From Streptomyces collinus Tu 365 (lineage in GTDB: Bacteria > Actinomycetota > Actinomycetes > Streptomycetales > Streptomycetaceae), in NCBI RefSeq assembly GCF_000444875.1, contig NC_021985.1:248001-312000 (forward strand): 64,000 bases of DNA, read 5' to 3'. The translations under genes were made by a program, and so were the position numbers. Within the stretch, counting starts at the first letter, position 1, and every line of letters starts with the position of its first letter. A model generated the notes under the pieces. That model made no database searches and was not told where the DNA came from. It saw nothing but the letters and a program-made list of their open reading frames with translations. Positions 7,861 to 15,352 of this stretch are shown in pieces.

Positions 7861-10128
7861 TCAGACGTCGACGGTGACGGTGGCGTGGCCGGTGGCGACG
7901 GGCGGGTTGCCGATCTGGATGTCGACGCGGACGGCGCCGGCCTGCGCGTGGGTCTCCACCTCCATCTGCGGATAGACGGCGGCCCACTGTCCGGGGTTCA
8001 GGTCGAGGGCGACGGCGCCCCGGACGGTCAGGGTGCGGTTGCCGTTCGAGCGTTCGGCGGTCAGCTCGATCTCGTCGTCGTGCTCTCCCCGGTACATCCC
8101 CGTGGTGTCCTGGCTGAACCACAGGCCCTCAGGCGCGGTCAGGACGAGATCCTGGGCACCGGTCGAGTGGTCTCCGGTGTTGGTGAGCTTGAAGGAGACG
8201 GGGTAGACCCCACGCTGGCCAGGCCTGACGTTGGCCTTGTGAAGCTGGGTCTGGACGATCCTGATGCTGACCTCGGCTGGGGTACCGGTGACCTCGGCCC
8301 GAATCTGCACGGGGGGCCGCCGGCCGATACTGACCGAGCCGTCGCTGACCACACCTGGAACGGCATCGTCCTCGGCCTGCAGGTCGATGGCGTAGAGAAG
8401 GGGCGCAGTGTCGGTGCCGGAGGTGTTCAGGTGCGGGTTGTGACGGATGACCAGAGTGCGGCCGTCGTCGCGGATGTCGTGCTTCAGCTCGCCGGTGACA
8501 GCGCCCATCGCGGTGTTGGGGTAGGTGTAGGTGGGCCGGCCCGTGAAGACGAACCCGGTGGGCGCAGACAGGCGCTGGTCGATGTCACCGGGGTTGACCG
8601 GCTGGCCCACGGGAGCGAGGAAGCGCAGGTGAAAGCGTGCGCTCTGGCCCGGCGCGGCCTTGGGAAGGTTGTCCTGGAAGACGATCAGCGCATGCTCGCC
8701 GTCGACGGGTTCGGGGACGACCACGGTGACCGGCAGGACGGCGGTGTTGTCCTTCAGATTGAGGTCGCCGCCGTACTGGATCTCCAGCGTCGACTCGTAC
8801 ACCCCCGGTGACGCGTCGTCGGTGGCGCGGACGCGGAACACGCCGTCCAGTGAGGCGCTGTGCGGGGCGAGGTCGATGCCGGCGAAGGCACGGGTCAGGC
8901 GACGGCCGTTGCTGTGATGGGCGCACTCCAGGCCGTCGGCCAGGGTGAGGACGACGGTGATGTCCTCGCCGCTGGCGATGGCCGGGCCGCGGTTGTGGAT
9001 ACGGGCGCCGAGCTCGAACTCCTCGCCGCGGGGGGCGGTCACGGGCAGGACGTACTTGCCGTACAGGTCGGCGACCGGCGGAGCCGGGGGCATCACAGCC
9101 GATGCCCCGACCACCTTGTACACGTAGTAGCTCCCCACGTCGCCGATGTACAGGTCACCGGACGGAGCCACCGCCGCCACGACGGGGGTGTAGAGGTGGG
9201 TGTTCATCGCCGGGGCGCCGTCGACAGCGGCCCCCGAGACGCCGTCGCCGGCCATGGTGGTGATGATGCCGTCGGGTGCCACCTTGCGGACACGGTGGTT
9301 GTCCTGGTCGGCGATGTAGAGATTTCCCGTCCCGTCCATGTCCACGAAGTAGGGACCGTTGAGGGTCGTGGTGGTGGCGGGAACGCCGTCACCGGAGTAT
9401 CCCTTCGTGCCGTTGCCGGCGACCGTGCTGATCGTCCCGTCCGGCGTCACTTTGCGGACACGGTGGTTGGAGCAGTCGGCGATGTAGAGATTGCCGTCCT
9501 TGCCGACCGTCACCCCGGTGGGATTGTTGAGCTGGGCGGCGAAGGCAGGGCCCTCGTCGCCGGAATACCCGCCGGTGCCGGTACCGGCCACCGTGGTGAT
9601 CTTCCCCTCGGGCGCCACCTTACGGACTCGGTGATTGCCCACGTCGGCGATGTAGAGGTTGCCCGTGTCGTCCAACGCCACGGATTGGGGCAGGTTGAGC
9701 TTGGCGGCAGAGGCGGGTCCACCGTCGCCCGAGTATCCCCTGGGGCCGGCGCCGACGACCGTGGTGATGGTGCCATCGGGTGCCACCTTGCGGATCCGGT
9801 CGTTCTTGCGGTCGGCGATGTAGATGTTCCCCGCCTTGTCGATCGCCGTGCCGTGCGGGCCGCTGAGCTTGGCGGCGGTGGCCCTCTCACCGTCACCGGA
9901 GTAGCCCTCGGTGCCGGTGCCGGCGATGGTGGTGATCTTCCCGTCAGGGGTCACCCTGCGGACGCGGTTGGTGCTGTACTCGCAGACGTAGACGTTTCCC
10001 GCCTCGTCCACCGTCACTCCCCAGGGAGTCCCGATCTTGGTACTGGCAGCCGGAACGCCGTCCGCTTCAAAACCGCTTTGGCCGTTGCCGGCGACCGTGA
10101 TGATCGTGCCGGGAACTGGTCGTGTCAT
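7861..10128 (-). CDS. NHL-repeat protein with C-terminal beta-sandwich region
   Basis: 755 residues; ATG 10128 is preceded by AGGAG at good spacing. Residues about 5-330 form six NHL blades with the consensus TITTVAGNG, GYSGDG, PxGVAVD, GNLYIADxxNHRVRKVxPDG. The remainder (about 340-755) looks like consecutive Ig-like/CARDB-type domains (FELGARIHNRGPAI, VYPVSFKLTNTGDHSTG) as found in surface or scaffold proteins. No signal peptide or membrane anchor is visible, which is unusual for this architecture, so it may act inside the cell or leave by a non-classical route. It lies downstream of a glycosyltransferase gene on the same strand, 169 bases away. Confidence 0.82.
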   Translation of the reverse strand: MTRPVPGTIITVAGNGQSGFEADGVPAASTKIGTPWGVTVDEAGNVYVCEYSTNRVRRVTPDGKITTIAGTGTEGYSGDGERATAAKLSGPHGTAIDKAGNIYIADRKNDRIRKVAPDGTITTVVGAGPRGYSGDGGPASAAKLNLPQSVALDDTGNLYIADVGNHRVRKVAPEGKITTVAGTGTGGYSGDEGPAFAAQLNNPTGVTVGKDGNLYIADCSNHRVRKVTPDGTISTVAGNGTKGYSGDGVPATTTTLNGPYFVDMDGTGNLYIADQDNHRVRKVAPDGIITTMAGDGVSGAAVDGAPAMNTHLYTPVVAAVAPSGDLYIGDVGSYYVYKVVGASAVMPPAPPVADLYGKYVLPVTAPRGEEFELGARIHNRGPAIASGEDITVVLTLADGLECAHHSNGRRLTRAFAGIDLAPHSASLDGVFRVRATDDASPGVYESTLEIQYGGDLNLKDNTAVLPVTVVVPEPVDGEHALIVFQDNLPKAAPGQSARFHLRFLAPVGQPVNPGDIDQRLSAPTGFVFTGRPTYTYPNTAMGAVTGELKHDIRDDGRTLVIRHNPHLNTSGTDTAPLLYAIDLQAEDDAVPGVVSDGSVSIGRRPPVQIRAEVTGTPAEVSIRIVQTQLHKANVRPGQRGVYPVSFKLTNTGDHSTGAQDLVLTAPEGLWFSQDTTGMYRGEHDDEIELTAERSNGNRTLTVRGAVALDLNPGQWAAVYPQMEVETHAQAGAVRVDIQIGNPPVATGHATVTVDV
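9200..10110 (-). repeat. 168-bp tandem repeats encoding NHL blades
   Basis: The 10-mer GCGATGTAGA recurs at 9311, 9479, 9647 and 9815, exactly 168 bases (56 codons) apart. It marks the GNLYIAD strand of successive blades. Flanking bases within each unit are also similar, so the array could expand or contract by recombination. Confidence 0.85.
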
Positions 10129-10297
10129 CGCTGTGCTCCTCCTCTTGCACGGCACGGCACCCGGGCCGGTACTCCGGCAGCGGAGGTCGCGCCTTGGGAT
10201 GGTTGTGCGGCCGCGCGGTGTATGAACAGCGCGCGGAGTCTGAAGGGCGGCGGCCGCTGTCCGGCTGCCGCCTGGCGCGGCAGCCGGAATGCCGAGT

Positions 10298-10666
10298 TCA
10301 GTGAACCTCTGCCGAGGCTTGGACCAGGTCCTGCTGGTCCGGTCGCCGCGGTGTCAGCCGCCCCGGCGCCGTGGGGCCGGAAAGCGCGGTGGGGAACGAG
10401 CTCGGGCATCGCCGGGGCAGCAGTTTGTACACCGAGACCCCGGCCATGAGCAGGGTGGTGGCGGCGACGACGGTGGCCATCGTGTCGAAGCCGGAACGGC
10501 GCCGACAGGCCAGCGCGGAGGCCCCGCCGACTCCCAGAGCACTGGCCAGGGGCACGCCTGCGTACACCGCTCTCCCGTCTCTCGTCAGCATGTACGCCCG
10601 CGCGGCCGTCATTCGGGCCGGCGCACCGGCTCGCAAGAGCATTCCGGGCTGGGCTGGTCGTCTCAT
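10298..10666 (-). CDS. small membrane protein coupled to the glycosyltransferase
   Basis: 122 residues. The ATG (10666) overlaps the TGA of the upstream glycosyltransferase as ATGA, the classic sign of translational coupling. Two hydrophobic segments are visible (about 34-53, YAGVPLASALGVGGASALAC, and about 62-82, TMATVVAATTLLMAGVSVYK). The C-terminal tail is basic and proline-rich. No family was recognised. Strict coupling suggests it works with the glycosyltransferase, perhaps as a membrane partner. Confidence 0.65.
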   Translation of the reverse strand: MRRPAQPGMLLRAGAPARMTAARAYMLTRDGRAVYAGVPLASALGVGGASALACRRRSGFDTMATVVAATTLLMAGVSVYKLLPRRCPSSFPTALSGPTAPGRLTPRRPDQQDLVQASAEVH

Positions 10667-11784
10667 GTCGCGCACCAGCGCTCCTCGCGGCGTCGAGCCA
10701 TGTCCCACAGGGAGCGCAGATAGACGGCGTGCTGGAACATGTCGTAGGCCAGCTCGACGGCGAGCGTTCCCGCGAGCAGCTGAGACCTCCATCCCGCGCC
10801 GCGGGCGGTGACCACCTTCTCGGCGACGAAGACCAGGCCGACCGCCACCCAGAACGGGGCGAACTCCGGGCGGCCGCGGGCCAGCATCCACACGGTGAAG
10901 ACGAGATACAGGGCGAGCGCCACCACGGACAGGCCCATCATCCCTTGCCGCACGATGTAGGGGGTGGTGACCTTGGTGAGGCCGTAGTCGCGGAGGTTCT
11001 CCAGGGCGCCGCGCTGCCAACGCATCCGCTGATGCCACAGCTTGGGCACGGTGGTCATCACCTCGGTGACCACCCGACAGCCCGGGGGTGAGACGGTGCG
11101 GTAGCCGAGGGTGCGTACCGCTTTGGTGATCTCGTCGTCCTCGGTGAGCGAAGCGAGGGAGTAGTAGGAGGTGCCGCCGCCGATGAGGCCGTCCAGGCGG
11201 GCCTCTCTGATCTGGCGCAGGGTCGCGGCGCGGAAGACGGTCGCGGTCCCGGTGAGGACGTCGGCGCGGTAGTCGCGGCGGGCGATCTCGCGGGCGTAGC
11301 GCTGGAACTCGATGCGCTGCAAGGCGCCGAGCAGGCCGCCGCCCGGCTCGCCGAAGAAGATCGCACCGACCGCCCCGACATCCTCAGCCATCGCCTCGAC
11401 GGCGTCGGCGAGGAACGAGGGGACGAGGGTGGTGTCGGCGTCCTGGACCAGGACCAGATCGTGGCCGGCCAGGCCTTGCAGCACCTGGTCGAGGGCCTGG
11501 TTGAGCGCGCCGGCCTTCTTGTGACGGTTTTTCACGGACTCCACGACCTCGGCGCCTGCTTGCCGGGCGACGTCCGCGGTGGCGTCGGTGCAGTTGTCGG
11601 CCACCACGACAATCCGCTCCGGCGGCCGACTCTGCGCCCGTAAGGCTGCCAGGGCCGCACCGATGCGGTCGGCCTCGTTGTGCGCGGGGACCAGAGCGAC
11701 GACCCGGCACGCGGCGATTCGGGACGCCACCGCCGTGGTGCCGGGTAAGGACCGCACACGGGCACGAGGTGGGCGCATTCGCAT
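10663..11784 (-). CDS. processive-type GT2 glycosyltransferase, membrane bound
   Basis: 373 residues; ATG 11784 has CAGGAG seven bases upstream. The GT2 nucleotide-sugar site is clear: VPAHNEADRIG, VVADNCTD, the DxD motif in VLVQDADTTL, the acceptor-site TEDDE, and the QxxRW motif in QRMRWQRG that marks processive synthases of the cellulose/chitin/hyaluronan type. C-terminal hydrophobic helices follow (about 275-340). It probably makes a beta-linked exopolysaccharide or an oligosaccharide at the membrane; the sugar is not predictable. The in-frame start upstream at 11850 lacks a ribosome-binding site and was rejected. Confidence 0.88.
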   Translation of the reverse strand: MRMRPPRARVRSLPGTTAVASRIAACRVVALVPAHNEADRIGAALAALRAQSRPPERIVVVADNCTDATADVARQAGAEVVESVKNRHKKAGALNQALDQVLQGLAGHDLVLVQDADTTLVPSFLADAVEAMAEDVGAVGAIFFGEPGGGLLGALQRIEFQRYAREIARRDYRADVLTGTATVFRAATLRQIREARLDGLIGGGTSYYSLASLTEDDEITKAVRTLGYRTVSPPGCRVVTEVMTTVPKLWHQRMRWQRGALENLRDYGLTKVTTPYIVRQGMMGLSVVALALYLVFTVWMLARGRPEFAPFWVAVGLVFVAEKVVTARGAGWRSQLLAGTLAVELAYDMFQHAVYLRSLWDMARRREERWCAT

Positions 11785-12485
11785 AACCGTGCTCCTGACC
11801 GCGCGCACGAAACGCCGAGCGCACAAGGGAACGGGACAGTGCTTGTTCAATGTGAAAGGACTAGGTCTTCACCAGCCGCGGCGAGCGGAGCGAAGAGACC
11901 GCACAGACGCGGCAGCCGAAGGCTGGTCATGACTTCGCTCCTACCAGCAGCGACAGGCCACCGAGCCGTCCGCCCCCTTCACCGGCACAGACGGCGACCG
12001 AGCGCGGCGCAGTGACATCCCCGGCGCATCGGACGACACCAGTAGCCCTTCCATCAACGGGAGGGGTCGAGCGACCTCTTCACCCAGCCGGAGTGGGGGC
12101 GTGCAGAAGCTCAACGGCAACCATCGTCCGCTCCGGCGCACACCCTGAGCGGACGCGCGCCCGGCATCCCGGTGAACGCCCGCCTCTGTGCAGCCGGCCC
12201 CGGCTGCACAGGCCGGCGTCTGACAACGCACGCCGGCCGGGCTCATGGCCTCGGAACGGTGATCTCCTGTGGCTTCGCGAACGGACACTCCGGGGACCCG
12301 CCGTTCGACCGGAGAGCTTCACCGGCATTCCGGTCAGTCGGCTTGATACCCAGTCACATACCCCCTGCGGGTGGTCGATCACGGTGATTCCTCAAGGGCC
12401 GGGCCGCTGCTTCACGGCCCGCCCCTGTGCGGTAGCCGTCTCCGACCCACCTGGCGCTCGTGCCCGTCTGAGGGGGCCGGTTGCC
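11785..12485. other. 700-base stretch without a convincing gene
   Basis: Frames here are shadow-like. The only structure noticed is a hairpin at 12187-12210 with 11-bp perfect arms (TGTGCAGCCGG and its complement) around two bases. It could end transcription from either side. No insertion-sequence signature was seen. Confidence 0.4.
12187..12210. terminator. 11-bp perfect hairpin
   Basis: Arms 12187-12197 and 12200-12210 with a 2-base centre. It lies about 275 bases beyond the stop of the anti-sigma kinase gene and 400 bases before the glycosyltransferase start, so its role as terminator is inferred from shape only. Confidence 0.35.
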
Positions 12486-12977
12486 TCACAGAGGAAGGCG
12501 TCCGCAGACGGCGCCCCATGGATCGTCCGCCAAGGCGATGCGGGCGGTGATGCGCTTGCCGACCGGCTCGCGTCGCGCTTCGAAGCCCTGCGCGACGGCC
12601 ATCACGATCTCCAGACCGTGCTGCCCGACCCGGCCGGCGTCCGCGGCCCGGGCCACCGGCAGCACCGGACAGGCGTCCCACACCACGACCTCGACCGTGC
12701 CACCGGTGATCCCCAGGTCCAGCAGCACCGGCCCGGGGGCGTACTTGCGGGCGTTGGTCACCAGTTCACTGACCACCAGCTGGGTGAGGTCCATGGCGCG
12801 CTGGGAGACGGGCAGGCCGTGTTCGGCCTGGACCCGGGTGAGGAAGCCGGCCGCCAGATGACGGGCCTGCGCGATGTCCGTACCGTCTCCGACCAGGGCA
12901 GCGCCGGTCCGGATGTCCGGCCCGTCCGGCGCCGCGCCCTCGTCCGGCGCGGGGACTGACTCCATCACGACCACCAT
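12486..12977 (-). CDS. anti-sigma regulatory factor, HATPase (serine kinase type)
   Basis: 163 residues; ATG 12977 has GGGGGAG upstream. The GHKL ATPase fold is shown by the N box (VVSELVTNARKYAPG), the G1 region (VVWDACPVLP) and a G2 box (VGQHGLEIVMAVAQGFEARR). This is the SpoIIAB/RsbW-like family very common in Streptomyces, which phosphorylates STAS antagonists or binds sigma factors. A STAS gene starts 121 bases away on the other strand, an obvious candidate partner for a partner-switching module. No sigma gene of the SigB type is adjacent. Confidence 0.88.
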   Translation of the reverse strand: MVVVMESVPAPDEGAAPDGPDIRTGAALVGDGTDIAQARHLAAGFLTRVQAEHGLPVSQRAMDLTQLVVSELVTNARKYAPGPVLLDLGITGGTVEVVVWDACPVLPVARAADAGRVGQHGLEIVMAVAQGFEARREPVGKRITARIALADDPWGAVCGRLPL

Positions 12978-13098
12978 TCGCTCCCCCACGTACAGAAATC
13001 TTCGCGGCAGGTACCCGGGCAGCCGCAGATCAGGCCATGATTTTCGGCGGAGCAGCCCCCGCTGCGCACGAGGGGTGGGGTGTGCCAGGATCACCGGC

Positions 13099-13479
13099 AT
13101 GTCTGAGGGAGAAATGACCGGCACCGAACACGCGGGGCAGGCCGGCCGGCTGTCGGTCGTGACCACCGCGACCGACGGCATCCGCGTCCTGGCGCCGGCC
13201 GGAGAAGTCGACCATCACACCGGCGACACACTCCGCGACGCTCTCGCCGCACGCGACATGGCGCGTCCCCGCATCGTCGTCGACCTGCGCCAGGTCACCT
13301 TCATGGACTCCAGCGGCATCAACATCCTGCTCGCCGCGCACCTCGACGCCACCGCCACCGACGGCGGCTGGCTACGCCTGGCCGACGTACAGCCCACCGT
13401 CATGCGCACCCTGGACATCGTCGGCATCCCCCACATCATCCCCTGCCACCCCAGCCTCCAAGAAGCCCTCACCGCCTGA
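13099..13479 (+). CDS. STAS-domain anti-sigma factor antagonist
   Basis: 126 residues; ATG 13099 is preceded by AGGA. The STAS core contains the phosphorylatable serine motif FMDSSGIN, with the upstream strand IVVDLRQVT and a C-terminal IVGIPHIIPCHPS helix region. Unphosphorylated STAS antagonists bind the anti-sigma kinase and release the sigma factor. It is divergent from the HATPase gene, so the pair may be co-regulated from the 121-base intergenic region. An ATG at 13114 is an alternative start. Confidence 0.9.
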   Translation: MSEGEMTGTEHAGQAGRLSVVTTATDGIRVLAPAGEVDHHTGDTLRDALAARDMARPRIVVDLRQVTFMDSSGINILLAAHLDATATDGGWLRLADVQPTVMRTLDIVGIPHIIPCHPSLQEALTA

Positions 13480-13663
13480 CCACGCCGGCCGCCCGGTACC
13501 GCCTGAACGGACGCCGCAGGCCCGTTCGCTCAGCGGCCAGAGGCACCCCACCGCGCCGGGTCGTGCAGACAGGGCCGGACCCACCTCAACGGAGTGCCGC
13601 TCGACATGTCCGCGAACCTGGTGCCTGTCGGTGCGGCCGGGCGGCCTGCGGCCCAGGCACCGC

Positions 13664-15352
13664 TCAGCGCGGGTCCTCGTGACGCGGGTCCTCGTGACAG
13701 GGGTCCGACCGCAGGTACGCACGCCAGCCGCCGAACGAGGTGATGTCACGGGCACCCTCGACGGCCAGGGGTTCGCAGAGGAAGCCGGTCACCGAGCTGC
13801 CGTCCGCGAGTTCCACGCTGCCGAGCGTCATCGGGCGGGGCAGCGCCGCGGCCAGCGCGCCCAGCCCCTCGGCGGGCAGCCGCCACACCTCGGCCTCGAC
13901 GGCGCCGCCGCCCGCGCCGACCCGGACCAGACCGGGCTTCGCGGGCACCGTGTCCAGCGCGTACAGCCGGTAGGCGGCGGCGGTCGTGGTGGTGCGCAGC
14001 AGCCGGCCGCCCGCGGCGAGCAGTTGACCGTGCAGGGGCTGTCCGGACAGATGCGCGCCGACCACCGCCAGCGGCAGCGGCGGGGCGGTGAGCAGTCCGG
14101 CGATGCGCGCGAGCCGCTCGTCGGTGAAGGCCGGGCCGACCAGCATGACACCGAACGGCAGCCCGTCCACCTCGCCGGCCGGGACGGCCACCGCCGCCAG
14201 GTCGAAGAGATTGGTCGAGTTGGTGAAGCGGCCGAGCCGGGCGTTCACGCCCAGTGGGTCGGCCGCGACCTCGGCGAGGGTCGGGTGGCCCGGTGCGGTC
14301 GGCAGCAGCAGGGCGTCCGCGTCGCCGATCGAGGCCATCGCGCGCAGCCGGAGGGACTCCAGCCGCCGCTGGTCCGCGTAGAGCCGGTGGGCCCGGACGT
14401 CCCCGGCCCGGGAGATGATGCCGGCCACGGTCGGGTCGAGGCCGGGCGAGCCGGCGTGCGCGTCGACGAAGGCGCCGACGGCGGTGTAGCGCTCGGCGAC
14501 GAACGCGCCCTCGTACAGCATCGCGGCCGCCTCGGTGAACGGCGCGAGGTCGACGGTCAGCAGCTCGGCGCCCGAGTCGGCGAGCAGCCGCGCGGCGGCC
14601 CGGAACGCCTCGGCCCAGCCCGGGTCCAACGGGCCGAGTTGCCCGGCCGTCGGTACGGCGATCCGCCACGGCCCCGGCCGGCGTTCGACCGGGGGCGTCA
14701 GCGCGCGTCCGGACGGCGCCGCCATGAGGGACAGGGCCTGCTCGGCCTCCGGGAGCGTACGGGCGAAGACCGTGACGCAGTCGAGCGAGGCGCAGGCAGG
14801 GACGACACCCTCGGTCGGCACCAGTCCGATGGTCGGCTTCAGGCCGACGATCCCGTTGAAGGCCGCCGGGACCCGGCCCGAGCCCGCGGTGTCCGTGCCG
14901 AGCGCGATGTCGGCGACGCCGAGCGCGACGGCCACCGCCGAGCCGGAGGAGGAGCCGCCGGACACGCGCTCCGGCGCGACGGCGTTGCGGACCGCGCCGT
15001 AGGGGCTGCGGGTGCCGACCAAGCCGGTGGCGAACTGGTCGAGGTTCGTGGTGCCGAGGACCACCGCGCCCGCCGCCCGCAGCCGGGCCACCGCCGGGGC
15101 GTCCGCGTCCGGCAGATACGCGTACGCGGGGCAGCCGGCGGTGGTCGGCAGCCCGGCCACGTCGATGTTGCCCTTGACCGCGAGCACCGTCCCGGCCAAC
15201 GGCAGCCGCTCACCGGCGGCCACCTTCGCGTCGACCGCGGCGGCGTCGGCCTCGGCCTCCGCCTGCGGGCGGAGGCCGATCCACACCTCTGGCCGGTCCA
15301 CCCGCGCGATGCGCGCGTAGGCGGCCCGCACTCGTTCCACCGCCGTGATCAC
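13664..15352 (-). CDS. atzF: allophanate hydrolase
   Basis: 562 residues. The amidase signature catalytic triad is present: lysine in VLAVKGNID, cis-serine in SGGSSSGSAVAVALG, and nucleophile serine in GTDTAGSGRVPAAFNG. The C-terminal domain (from about 440) resembles the second domain of allophanate hydrolases that completes decarboxylation. It splits allophanate to two ammonia and two CO2. GTG 15352 overlaps the carboxylase stop as GTGA, indicating tight coupling. The last residues are a duplicated HEDPR that comes from a 15-bp tandem repeat. Confidence 0.92.
   Translation of the reverse strand: MITAVERVRAAYARIARVDRPEVWIGLRPQAEAEADAAAVDAKVAAGERLPLAGTVLAVKGNIDVAGLPTTAGCPAYAYLPDADAPAVARLRAAGAVVLGTTNLDQFATGLVGTRSPYGAVRNAVAPERVSGGSSSGSAVAVALGVADIALGTDTAGSGRVPAAFNGIVGLKPTIGLVPTEGVVPACASLDCVTVFARTLPEAEQALSLMAAPSGRALTPPVERRPGPWRIAVPTAGQLGPLDPGWAEAFRAAARLLADSGAELLTVDLAPFTEAAAMLYEGAFVAERYTAVGAFVDAHAGSPGLDPTVAGIISRAGDVRAHRLYADQRRLESLRLRAMASIGDADALLLPTAPGHPTLAEVAADPLGVNARLGRFTNSTNLFDLAAVAVPAGEVDGLPFGVMLVGPAFTDERLARIAGLLTAPPLPLAVVGAHLSGQPLHGQLLAAGGRLLRTTTTAAAYRLYALDTVPAKPGLVRVGAGGGAVEAEVWRLPAEGLGALAAALPRPMTLGSVELADGSSVTGFLCEPLAVEGARDITSFGGWRAYLRSDPCHEDPRHEDPR
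13668..13697. repeat. 15-bp perfect tandem duplication at the 3' end of atzF
   Basis: CGCGGGTCCTCGTGA occurs twice in a row (13668-13682, 13683-13697). It encodes HEDPR-HEDPR at the extreme C-terminus of the hydrolase and keeps frame. It looks like recent slippage. Confidence 0.8.

Noticed and set aside
8860..10449. 529-codon plus-strand frame opposite the NHL gene
   Set aside because: Repetitive translation simply mirrors the 168-bp NHL repeats; no start with ribosome-binding site.
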